A stretch of 64,000 nt of DNA, taken from Isoetes taiwanensis (taxonomy: Eukaryota > Streptophyta > Lycopodiopsida > Isoetales > Isoetaceae). Within the stretch, counting starts at the first letter, position 1; each line of letters starts with the position of its first letter. Positions 51,261 to 62,104 of this stretch are shown here, one piece after another. The DNA lies in contig JAJEKV010000140.1 of assembly GCA_021234155.1 (NCBI GenBank), positions 775,407 through 839,406 of the forward strand. The letters run 5' to 3'. Both the position numbers and the translations under genes were made by a program. The notes under the pieces are model-generated. The model ran no database searches and was not told the origin of the DNA. It worked only from the letters and a program-made list of their open reading frames with translations.

Positions 51261-52909
51261 TATTTGGACCTTCAGCTATGGCAGAGCTGTTACTAGATAT
51301 AATGTTTTTGACTTCTGAGTTCACTTAATTCTTTGATTTATGAGATATAAATACGACCTTGATTTTGCAGGTTCAATCACGTTGTAGGTCTCAAGTTGTG
51401 CACTCTCGCAAGCAAGGTGAGAGTATATGAAGCTTTTACTTGGTTTTGATTTCTGAAGCACAAGATATTAAAATATCCCAGTGCAGAAATGGTGCTTAGA
51501 TAGGATGACTCAAAATATAGAATGTCAAGTCTGTTGCAGAATTGCAAGTGATATTTTTTCATCAGTCTTCCCCATTTATATTTTTTGTTATGTAGGTCCA
51601 GTTTGATGATATCAAAATTTTAAGGTTCTTAGCCTCTGCGGATGGAACAGAGCTGATGGCACCCACAAGGACAATAAGGAGATTATAAATTCAATCTGTA
51701 GATAATAGATATAGATAATGTTAGCCCTAGGCCCACATTTTTGCATATTGCCAGACATATTCGCATTTATCAACATTCTTGATACATGGTCTAGCCTAGA
51801 CCACCGAGGGAAATGTAATTCATGCATGGGTTCTTGCAGAAAAGGATATAAATACTTATGTATAGCAAGTGCAAAAATCTCGATGTTGAATGTCAATTAT
51901 TCAATAAAATATGCGAATATGGTATAATTTCATAGAATTGCCATTTGTTGAATATGTACGTTCCCCTAAAGATGACAAAGGTGACATTAATATGATGCAA
52001 TGCTGAACTTGAACTGGTATTTCTTCCTAGAGTTTTTATAAAATAAAATAATTGTTCCACAAGTTGGTAAACCAAGCCTAGCAAAGGTGGCATTAATATG
52101 ATGATGCAATGCTGAACTTGAACTGGCGTTTCTTCCTAGAGTTTTTTATAAAATAAAATAGTTGTTCCACAAGTTGGTAAAGCAAGCCTAGCAATGGTCA
52201 CTGAATTCCACTATTCTAAGAACAAGACCATCTATTACATACAAAAAGAAAAGTTGTCTTTATAAAAAAATTTCTAAGTGGAGGACCAAGCTGCAAAAAA
52301 TGTATGTTTCTAATTAGGACAGAATGACCATCATTGCTTATTGATTTGATTGATTTCTTTTATTTTAAACCTTGAAAGTTAAGGTCAAATAGGCTATTCT
52401 TGCTTATATACGTGTAGGTAAAGAACCACATAATTTTTCTTTTGGTAAAACTTATACTCAAAAAGGCCATTATTTTGGGCTCCAGTGATTGTGGTGGAAG
52501 CCAACTTCACAAACCCTAGCTCGAATAGGCAGCTTCTTTGATTATGGGTGCTTATTGGCCCGTGAGAATAATTAACATTCTTTCAAAAGCTCATATGTAT
52601 AAGGATAACACCTTGCAAGCAATGGGGCAACAATTCAAATGCAACAATTCATATTGCAACCACAATAGACTCAGCACCACAATTTCATATTGCAGGGGGA
52701 TGGATACCATCTCAGTTTTGAAAACAAAAACATTTCATACTTTTCAGAAAAATAAGATTGTTAGGCATGAGTAACATCATCTTAGATTATACAAGAAATT
52801 TATCGCGGCGGCCAAGGCTGCCGCGAACATTTCTCTTTATCAAATATTATGCTAAGTCAGAATGATATCAATTATGGACATGTGAGAGCCAAAGCAGCAT
52901 AATCAGAAT
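51261..52909. other. Intergenic sequence with a tandem duplication
   Basis: A unit of about 106-112 bp beginning CAAAGGTGACATTAATATG occurs at 51976-52081 and 52082-52193. A hairpin-like GCGGCGGCC-AAGG-CTGCCGC is at 52805-52824. Near the right edge, 52864-52909 is a 46-bp duplicate of the following LINE target site. No gene seen. Confidence 0.5.
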
Positions 52910-52990
52910 GATATCAATTATGGACGATGGGGGAAATGAACGTTGGGCGCTCCCTTCTGCGCCTCGGCTTCCGTGCGAATCCCAGACCTG

Positions 52991-53367
52991 GTGGATGAGG
53001 CCTTCTTGGAGGCTGTTCTCCAGGGTCTGGGGTTCCCGAACATTCCCTCTAACCATGATGTGATTGTTGCAGAGATAGATAGTTTAATCATCCAAACGTA
53101 CAATTCGAGGTCTAGAATAGGATTTAGCAGATCGGATTTAGGCAGTCATTTCCTTTGTATCCTGTGCCTTGACAGAGTAGGCTCTTTAAGAGTTTCAGCC
53201 CATAACTCGGGCTGGGGAGATTTTCACGAAACCTTTTCCAAATCTCTAATCTCGAAAGATTTGGGATTGAACCCATTCTTCACTGGACGGACTTCTTCGA
53301 CCTCCGACCTGCTTGGTTTTTCGCTGATTTACAGATTTTAGTGTGGAGATTTGCAGGTGAAAACTAA
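52991..53367 (+). pseudogene. LINE B copy 2 ORF0
   Basis: This is the counterpart of 22164-22550. The start codon is GTG (GTGGATGAGGCC) where copy 1 has ATGGATGAGGCC, and one frameshift lies between about 53215 and 53270. Conserved blocks are DEAFLEAVLQGLGF, SRSRIGFSR, FLCILCLDRVGSLRV, then HWTDFFDLRPAW and VWRFAGEN before TAA. The stop is 2 bases from the ORF1 ATG at 53370. Confidence 0.6.
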
Positions 53368-53369
53368 GA

Positions 53370-55340
53370 ATGGCAAGCAAAACTGTAAGAAATGGTTCGG
53401 GCCTTCCCACAAACCCAATCGAAAGGGAGAAAAGGCTTAAACTCATTGAGGATGAGGAATGGACGTAGATTTTTTGGCTGGACAGCAAAAATGATAAGGG
53501 ATGGAGCAAGATGAAAACCATGTACATGACCTTTGCAATTATACAAGATCAACAAAAAGCAGCCGCGGTCTGCATGGATGTTTTGGGGGACAGAGTTATC
53601 TGCGAAACCCTGGACAAAATGAAAGCATTGGAGAAAGATTATGAAGCCGGAAGAGCTAACGACCGAGACTGGGCATGGAACTTCTTTGAACTTCTTCAAG
53701 AGATGGACAGAAATCTCTGTAAGAGAATAATAGTGAAGCAAGGCCACTCTGAATCAGACTGTTGCAGCCTTAAGAACAATGTTTTCCAGAAATCCATGAA
53801 TGAGCTCCTCAATCTTGCTAAAAGCACTCTCCTTGACCTAGAAAACATGAATTGGAACTCCAAAGCTTCAATCAAACTGATTAGAAGGTGGGAGGATGCA
53901 GAGGACCACGTCATCGAAAGTCACCGTAAGCAGGCTCTCAGTAAACTTCCCCCAGGAGTGGACCTGATCTTAGGAGACGTTTCCCAAGAATACGGCATTC
54001 TCCAAACTAGGCTCAAGAAAGACACTAAAGCATGTAAGATCAGGGATTCGAATGGTTATTTTAACCCTCTCGAGACGAGCCAATGTGACTGCAAGAACTG
54101 TGAAAGCTTAAACAATTCTGGCATGAGCAAACCAAGTACAATTGTTGGGGACCAGAATGTCAGTAACCGGATTCCTGTTCTAGGCAAAAGCGACAAGGCT
54201 AAAGGTCAAATTCTTCCTTCTTATAAAAATGCTTTGCTTAATATATGTTTTTGTGATAACCCTACTGATAAGTCTAAAGCTAATTCGGATTTTTTAGATC
54301 TTTCGGGTATCCAAGATTCTTCGGCTGTTAATCTGTATTCTGAGAAAGGCTTGATTATCCATTTCCCCATTAACTGTCCTTCCATTGGCGAGATCAAGTT
54401 TTGGTTAACCAAAACTCAAAAGATCCCCATTCTTTCCCTGCTCAAAATTGACAGCAGAACTTTCCAGATTTTATGCAGGGATAATTTTAGTGTTACTTAC
54501 ATTCTAAACAAGAAGCTGGGCAAAATTGGTAACAATGATTTCTATATTATGCGATGGAACCCTCTCTTTATCCCTGGTAACTCTGATCAAATTTCTACAT
54601 CCACTTGGATAACTTTACCCAACTTGCCTCCTGCTTTATGGACTCTTTCCCATCTTAAGGCTATATCGGTTGATCTTGGAGAGACCATCTCTATTAATAT
54701 TCCTCAAACTAACTTTCCTTCGGTCTGCATCTCCAAGAAGATTAATTCTAATTGGCAGAGGAAAGTTAAAATTAAGTTGGCAGAAGGCAGATTTATGGAC
54801 CTTGATATTATGTATTCCAAAATTCCGGTCCACAGTGTCCCGGAAAAGGGGCCTCCTCCTGATGCTAAAGATGATCCCCTTAATTTAAAAACTCCTCTCA
54901 TTATCAGACAAGAATGGCGTCCCAAAAAGAAAGAAAATGACAGTCTGATGGATCATAACAGTTTGGCTACCAATGATATTATCCCCAGACCACCTGCTGA
55001 GGAAAAAAAGGATTTTTCTCCTTATACTGTGCCCAACTCTCCTTATTTTGATAATAATTGGAACTTCTTTGTCCGAAATATCAATATGGAGATTAAGGTT
55101 AAAACTGGTATCATGACCCTCTCCTTCCCGCTCAAAGAGGATTACCAATCTGATGTTTTTGATGTTGAATCAGTGAGGTACAACTCAGAGGATGATTTCT
55201 TAATTTCATGTGATGATGAAAGTTGGAAGCAAATTAGTAAAAAAAGAGGCAGAGGACGGAAAAAATCCTATGCTGGACCAATCAGAGTCAGCCCCAGAAA
55301 TTCTGTCATTCGGTCCAGAATGGACAAAAAACTTCCTTAA
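53370..55340 (+). pseudogene. LINE B copy 2 ORF1, one stop short of intact
   Basis: ATG 53370 starts MASKTVRNGSG. A TAG at about 53469 is the only interruption, after which the frame is open to TAA at 55340 (609 codons from Met 53511). It shows GHSESDCCSLKNNVF (about 53740), a Cys module at 54034-54102 (CKIRDSNGYF...CDCKNC), DUF4283-like WITLPNLPPALWTLSHLKAI and a basic C-terminus (KKRGRGRKK). The predicted role is binding of element RNA. It ends 6 bases before the ORF2 start. Confidence 0.8.
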
Positions 55341-55346
55341 TTTTTA

Positions 55347-58300
55347 ATGTATACTTCTTTAAGAATTATCACCTGGAATCTCCAGGGTAAAAACAATCCC
55401 ATCAAAAGGGAGCGCTTAAAAGTCTGCCTATCTTCCCTCAACCCTGACATTCTTTTTATCCAAGAGCATAAGATTCATGATCCCAACCATAAGATCATCA
55501 TATCCAGAGCTCTTCCCCCAAATTTTGAGACTTGATCTATTACTGCTAACGATTCTTCTACAGGTATAGCAATTGCATGGAACCAGAAAATTGATCTTCA
55601 AATTGATCATATGATACATGACAACAATGGTAGGTGGCAAATCTTGGTTGGCAAGATAGGGCCGGGTAAGATTGCTCTGGTTAATGTCTACTCTCTTCAC
55701 AATCCTTCTGATAGAATTTTGATTTGGAATAAAATTAATTCTAGCTTAGCTAGCTTAGATGTAGATGATCTGTTGATTGGTGGAGACTTCAATATGGTTA
55801 CTGACAGCTGCATGAAAAATAGAAATTTTAAGCCCCTTTTGCCTCAAGAGATGTGTGCTTGGGCTAACCTTCTATCTGCCCATAACCTCAAGCTGGCTAC
55901 AATTAAACCCAACTCTTTCAGCTGGTCAGATCATAGAGTTAACCCTATCTGCTGCTTGCATGACAGATTTTACCTTAGTGAAGACCTGTGGACAAAAAGT
56001 AGCAGGGTTGATAATCTCACTGGCTATACCTCTCTGATCATTACCCTCAGTTGATTATTATAAGTGGTATTGGCATTCAAAATACTAGAAAGTCTTTCTT
56101 TAAGATGAATGTCAGCCTTCTTGACCATGATGAATTCTTAACCAATCTCCAGAATATCTATAATTGCCACCCCAAGCCTGTTGGAGATAGTGGTTGGATG
56201 TGGTGGTGGATTAACCTAGCCAAGCACATCAAATGTTCGCTAAAAGTTTGGGGCAAAGAGATCCACTACCAAAAGCAGGCTACTTTAGCATCACTTAGAG
56301 ATAGACTTAGTACCACTCCCACTGATCAGCAGGATGAGATGAAGATTCGGATTGAAAAAGCAGAGCTCGACATTGCTAAAGGATGGAAATTGAAGGCCAA
56401 GATCAAGGAGCTAAAAGAAGACGAAAGATGTAACTCAAAGTATTTTTTTATCAAAACCAAAACCAAAATAAAGAGAAACCAGATTCATGAGATTAAAGTT
56501 GGTGATTCAATCATCTCTGGAGATAATGAACTCAAGAATGCTGTTGTAGATCATTTCACCAACATTATGGGTACCAATACTGATTGCACAGATGCTGAGA
56601 TGGACAGCTTTATTAATCTAGATAGTAGAGTAAGCCAGGATCAGAATGACATGATCTCCTCCCCTTTCACAGAGCGTGAGCTTAAAGAGGTGATTATGGG
56701 CATGGATAATGGCAAAACTCCTGGGCCTGATGGCCTACCAGCTGAGTTTTTTAAAAAGGCCTGGCCTATCCTTCACGAAGGTGTCACCAAGCTTGCCAAT
56801 GAACTTAGAATCACCAAGCGCCTAGATGCACGGATCAATACTAGCCTCATCACGCTTATCCCTAAGTTGGACTCCCCCATTTGTTTCGCTGATTACAGGC
56901 CCATCTCTCTAACCAATGTTATTTACAAGATAATTGCAGGTGCCATAGCTGCCAGACTCAAAAAGGTTTTGGACTCGGTCATTAGCTGCACCCAATCTGC
57001 CTACCTCAAAGACAGGTTCATTCTGGATAATGTGGTGACTGCCATTCTTGGTCTGCAGCGGGCTAAAGACTCCAAGCAAGACATAGCTCTTCTCAAGCTG
57101 GATATCACAAGGGCCTTCGATACTGTTAGCTGGAAATTTCTTCATAAAAGTTGCAGAGCTCTGGGTTTCAGTGAGGAAAGTACTGGTTTATTCAAAGCTA
57201 TTCTTAACAACTCCAGATCTGCAATTCGTATCAATGGTGAGACTAGCCCATTTTTCTCAATCCAGAGGGGGGCTAAACAAGGTTGTCCTCTTGCACCCTT
57301 TCTCTTTTTAATTGTTATGGAAGCCTTACATGGCAGACTGGAAAGGGCCAAGACAAACAACTCTATCAGAGGTCTTCAACTCCCTGACAATCCCCAGGTG
57401 GACCAGATTCTCAATGGACATTTTGCTGATGATACTTTCATCTTGACCTCAATGGACAACAATTCCATCATCAACATTCAAAGTATTCTTCATGATTTTG
57501 GTCAAGCTTCAGGTTGCAGAATTAACCCTCTCAAATCTGCCATCCAATCTAGGGAAATCGATAAAGGTACTCAAGCAGCAGACCTCTTTGGCTGTAAGTA
57601 TTTTCCCCCTTGCACTAAATCTAAGATTTTAGGGATCCCCTTCGCTATCAGAAGCAATGCCTCTGATCTTTAGCTTGATATTATTGATAAATTTTATAAA
57701 AAGGTTGATTCCTTAAACTCTAAATATCTTTCTAAAAATGGCAGAGCTATAATTGCCAACTTTGTTATTTCCTCCTCTCAGGTTTACCAATCCTCGGTCA
57801 TTCTTGCCCCCAAAAAGGTTACTAACAAGCTTCAAAGTATTATTGGCAGGTTTATTGCTTGTGGTCAGAATAAGAGATGTTGGCATCCTGTCTCGATGGA
57901 GGAATGTTGCAAATCCAAGAAGAATGGTGGTCTGGGTACCATAAATATTCGAAAACAGGGTTTAGCTTTAGCTGCCAAGTATTTCTACAGAGCCTGTTAT
58001 GACAAAATTAAGCATCCTATTTCAATTCTGATCAGGCACTACATCAACAAATGCCATCCATATGGCTGGAGGATTCTCAAAATGGAGCTACCTCACTCCA
58101 TCTTCTTTCCTTTCTCTATCCCTGCTGCTATTCCTGGTTTGATTAGGAAATGGATCTCTGCCTGGATGGAAGTTAGGAATATGTATACTTGGGAGAAGGG
58201 CTTCTCTATGGATCAGTCCATCTTCTGGAACCCTGCCTTAGTCCTTCATAACCCCAACTTATGCCTGGCCTGCCATTTTCCTGATCAGGCAAAATTATGG

Positions 58301-59323
58301 AAGAATAAAGGGATAACTCTGATCAGCCACCTCTTTGATGACAATGGCATTATCCTATTCCATAACTCTAAGCTTGCTGAAGAGGATAATCAAACGAGGA
58401 TGCTATATGAAGCTATTGTTAATATTGTCTTACAGGGCAATTGGTCTCACTCTCTGGACTCATGAAACCATAGAGGTAAAATAGGTTATACTGTTAAATC
58501 AGCATACAAGTTCTTGATGAGTCAACAAGACATCACCATACACCTTAAATGGGGAGTCTCACCTGATATAGCCAGGAAAAACTTGATTTTTATGTGGAGA
58601 AGCCCGATTAATTCAAAGATTAAGGCCTTTATGTGGCAATTGTGGCACAAAGGCCTGGCAACCAATTGTAAGAGATTTCGCTTATCCATGACTAACTCGG
58701 ATTTGTGTGACAGATGCCTTGCTGCTAAAGAGGACGAGGAACACCTATTCAGATCATGCCTCTGGTCAGAATGGGTTTTGGAATTAGCCTCTAATATTCT
58801 CGGCCGAAACATGGTTGATCTAAGCAAAAAGGTTTTTTTATGCCCACCAATCCGACCGATTGGAGGATTTATATCCTCCTTTGGAGGATCTGGAAAGGAA
58901 GAAACACCTTTATCTTTGATTGTGAAATCATCCCTCCGGAAGGGATCATAAAACAGGTATTATATGACATCAATTGGATTATGGAAATTAATGGGTGAAT
59001 TGTTTGTTTCTGCAGATACTCTGTTTCTTATGACTAGGCGGCTTCAATGGAAGAAAATTAAGGATGACATCAATCTTGATTGGATCAAATTTTTCGGAGC
59101 AGTGGAAACATCTGTACACGCAGAAGCTTTCTGTACATGCGGATGCTGCTGTAACCAGAATTTCAACATAAGAAGGAAGCTAATTTGAACAGCAAAGGAC
59201 GCCAAAGGAAGATACAATATGGCTAAGGCCACCTCATGCATGTGTGTCTACTGCGTGTTCCATACAATCTCCAAGGGGAAAGCAAGGAAATGCACCAACC
59301 AGAATCTCAAGACAATCCACTAA
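55347..59323 (+). pseudogene. LINE B copy 2 ORF2 (endonuclease-reverse transcriptase), broken
   Basis: The endonuclease shows ITWNLQGKNN, IQEHKIHD, GGDFNMV. RT has GPDGLPAEFFKKAW, FADYRPISLTNVIYKI, GCPLAPFLFLIVMEAL and FADD (about 57421-57432). Then come zf-RVT (SPINSKIKAFMWQLWHKGLATNCKRF, CDRC) and the C-terminal Cys module (59186-59252). Breaks are TGA at 55533-55535 and TAG at 57671-57673, both where copy 1 has Trp. There is also a frameshift near 56035, further ones after 58465, and a TGA at 59186 where copy 1 has Cys. Confidence 0.9.
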
Positions 59324-59521
59324 ACTTCAAGGCTTGACCTCAGTTCTCTATTATCCCAGCTTTTTCTTGTTGCACAGACTTATCTTTTATCAAGGTTTTA
59401 TCTTTTTAAAAGATTTATCAGTATGAGGGTTAAACTTCCCTTGAAAAAAGTGTTTTGTACCCCTTAATTATACTTAATATAAATAGCCTTCAATTAAAAA
59501 AAAAGGATATCAATTATGGAC

Positions 59522-62104
59522 ATGTGAAAGCCAAAGCAATACCTATGTTTGAAGTTTTAGAACCTCCATATGTGGTAGAACATCTAGAAGCACGCATACA
59601 TTCATTTATGCAATGAAATTAGCTCAAGAGAAATAGTAAACATGTGGGTACGACGCATTAGCTCAAGTGGTTATGAGGTGTTTATATGGGCTCAATGCAA
59701 TTCCCCAAGTATGAGATGCACCTCTCCATTCAGTTCGTGAACTACCGCAACAATAATTGGGCCTCCATCTTAACCTCTCAACATACGCTTCTTAAACCAT
59801 TTTATAGTTCTTAGAACCATGTTGTAGCTCTAGGATGATCAAAGTAGTGATTCTTTGTCCATTGAATTATTTGACATAAAAATAGGTGCCTTAACATTTC
59901 ATTGCATTGCATAAACTTCTAATTATTTTGTTTGGTATTTGGGGGCAGTATTTCTGGCATGGTTGGGCCTAGATTTGATGGCTGTATTGTATTCCAAATC
60001 GTATGTGGAGGGTATTTTTGCAACGGTTTGAGCTGCTTATTGGAGGGGGAAGATAGTGGCGCTAGGATTACAGTATATGTGAATTTGGATTTCTGTTTCC
60101 ATGGTGTCAATTTAGAAAGAAATTTGGCTTTGGAGATCGGGTGGAGAGGTCAGGGAGGCATGCCGCTGAAGAGGTCCAGGCTTGAGGCGCAGAGCAGGAT
60201 GAGAAGGGGCGGGATGAGAAGGGGCGCAGAGCAGGAGACGGCTGCTTTAGGCCGATTCTGATGAGGATGCTTGAGGCCGATTCTGCTTTGAAGCAATTGT
60301 CCAGTGGGCTAGCCCGGAAACCCTTTGAGCTAAGGTGCTTTTGTTGGAGGTGGACGCCCCTGCTGCAGAGCTAGCTTTGAACTTGGAGATGAAGGGCATA
60401 CAGGTGCTGCTCTCGAGCCGGATTTCTAGCTTCGTTTTTGAAGATGAAGGGCATAGAGATGGCGGTCTCAAGCCGGATTTGAAGTGATGGGCAAGCCGGG
60501 TTGGAGAGCTGCTTGCTTGCTTCGGTTCCAGCCCTGATTACAGTGGGTGGTTGCACTTGGACCTTTGTCCGTTCTGGACCATTGGAAGTGGCAGGGAGAT
60601 TTGGAATCAAAATTTAATGGCCGTTGATGTGGCATTCCTTGCTAGGGTTATTTTATTAAACAACCTTGTTAATAAGCACATAATAAAAGTTGGTATCAAT
60701 ATCAATTACAGAAAATATCCAATACCCAACCATGTATTTCTGTATCAATTGCTAGACGGATAGTACTCAAGAAAATTTCATCTATAGAATCAAACTTTTG
60801 CTTGTCTTGTACCTAATCGTACATATTTTCCAATGACAATATCCAAATGTTCTTGTCCATAACAAGAAAGAAGCTTTTGCATAAAAATAATCCAAGTAGA
60901 ATGATCTTCGAAATTAAATGAAGCCAATACTCTGCTGATGGTATCTGCCCATAGAAGTCCATAGATCCACTCAGCAGACTCCAACTATAAAAAATGATGA
61001 AAACTTTGGAATTACAGAGTTGGACGAGGACCACAGACCTAGCCCAAGAATAAAATAGTAGCGAACAATTCAACACGAATTAGACAATCTGCCAATCTTG
61101 AATTAACATTATGAAACCTCTGTTCAAAACCTCTTGTTCTTGTCATTCGAGGTCATGTGCACAAACTGACAGCTCTACTCCAGAACTCCAATTCCAGACC
61201 AACATATCATGCCAAGACCATTCAGTTAACTTTGAAGTGAAAGTCATGTTCTCCTGAAACTCGCATCTTGACATCCAACATCTCATACTGATTGTCCTGC
61301 ATTATCGATAATAGAACTCCACAATAGATCTTTCAGTTTCCCCAGCAACAATTTTGAATTACACCAATGTATTTATAGATCCTTCAATATGAAAATCAGC
61401 ATCAGAAGAGTGCTATTCATAGTTTTAAGACTGAAGTATGATTATGCTGGCGCATTAAAGGACAACACATCAATTGGTCTCTCGTCTCAGTATAATTCGC
61501 TTATGTTATAAGCTTCTATTCTGTAGTAAAGAAAACTTACAATGGAGGTCAAGGACTTATTGCACAGATTCTTTCTCAGGTAGCAGAATATCACAAGATA
61601 TGACAAAATTGGCTTCCCTAGTTGAAGTCACCAGTGCAAGGAAGAAGATACCTTTCAAGAGCATGCAAGAAGATGTAATGAACAGAGTAATGAAAGAAGT
61701 ATGCTACTCTATGTACGTTCAATACATGCACAATATAATCAAATTATAAAAATTGTTCAAAATGAGCACAACCAAAAGGCATTAATTAGCAGGCTCTGCT
61801 TATCAGAGAGAGGAAGATTCTGATTATCACAGCATATATATAGTGTTTCAGTCCAATAGATGAGTATAGATGAGGTTGCTTCCAAGCAAACTTCATAGCC
61901 ATAGACTCTGGCCAAGCATCTTAGCTATACTTAAGGATTTTACCTGGCATAATTTTTCTTACATGATTTGGTCAAGCTTTAATATAGCTGAAGACTGCCA
62001 GAATAACAAAATGGCATACATCACTACTCTATATATGATACTCCATCTAAACCTTATGTCCAAGAACCTGTTTCTGTCCAAACATGAGCAAGGTTCAGAC
62101 TGCA
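59522..62104. other. Intergenic sequence
   Basis: No supported gene. The stretch 60140-60560 is G-rich and repetitive (GGCCGATTCTG, GATGAAGGGCATA and AGCCGGATTT each occur twice). The rest is AT-rich. The first bases repeat the left flank of the LINE (ATGTGAAAGCCAAAGC compared with ATGTGAGAGCCAAAGC at 52880). Confidence 0.45.

Larger units (their letters stand above)
52926..59505 (+). mobile_element. L1-like LINE, family B, copy 2 (6.58 kb)
   Basis: The element is flanked by a 16-bp target duplication, GATATCAATTATGGAC (52910-52925 and 59506-59521). It ends with AGCCTTCAATTAAAAAAAAAG, like copy 1. It carries ORF0, ORF1 and ORF2 in the same order. ORF1 is almost intact. ORF2 has Trp-to-stop changes and one frameshift. 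Its protein sequence differs clearly from copy 1, so the two are different lineages or old insertions of one family. Confidence 0.92.

Noticed and set aside
60140-60640. GC-rich frames as a possible gene
   Set aside because: The frames arise from short internal repeats and show no recognisable protein on either strand.
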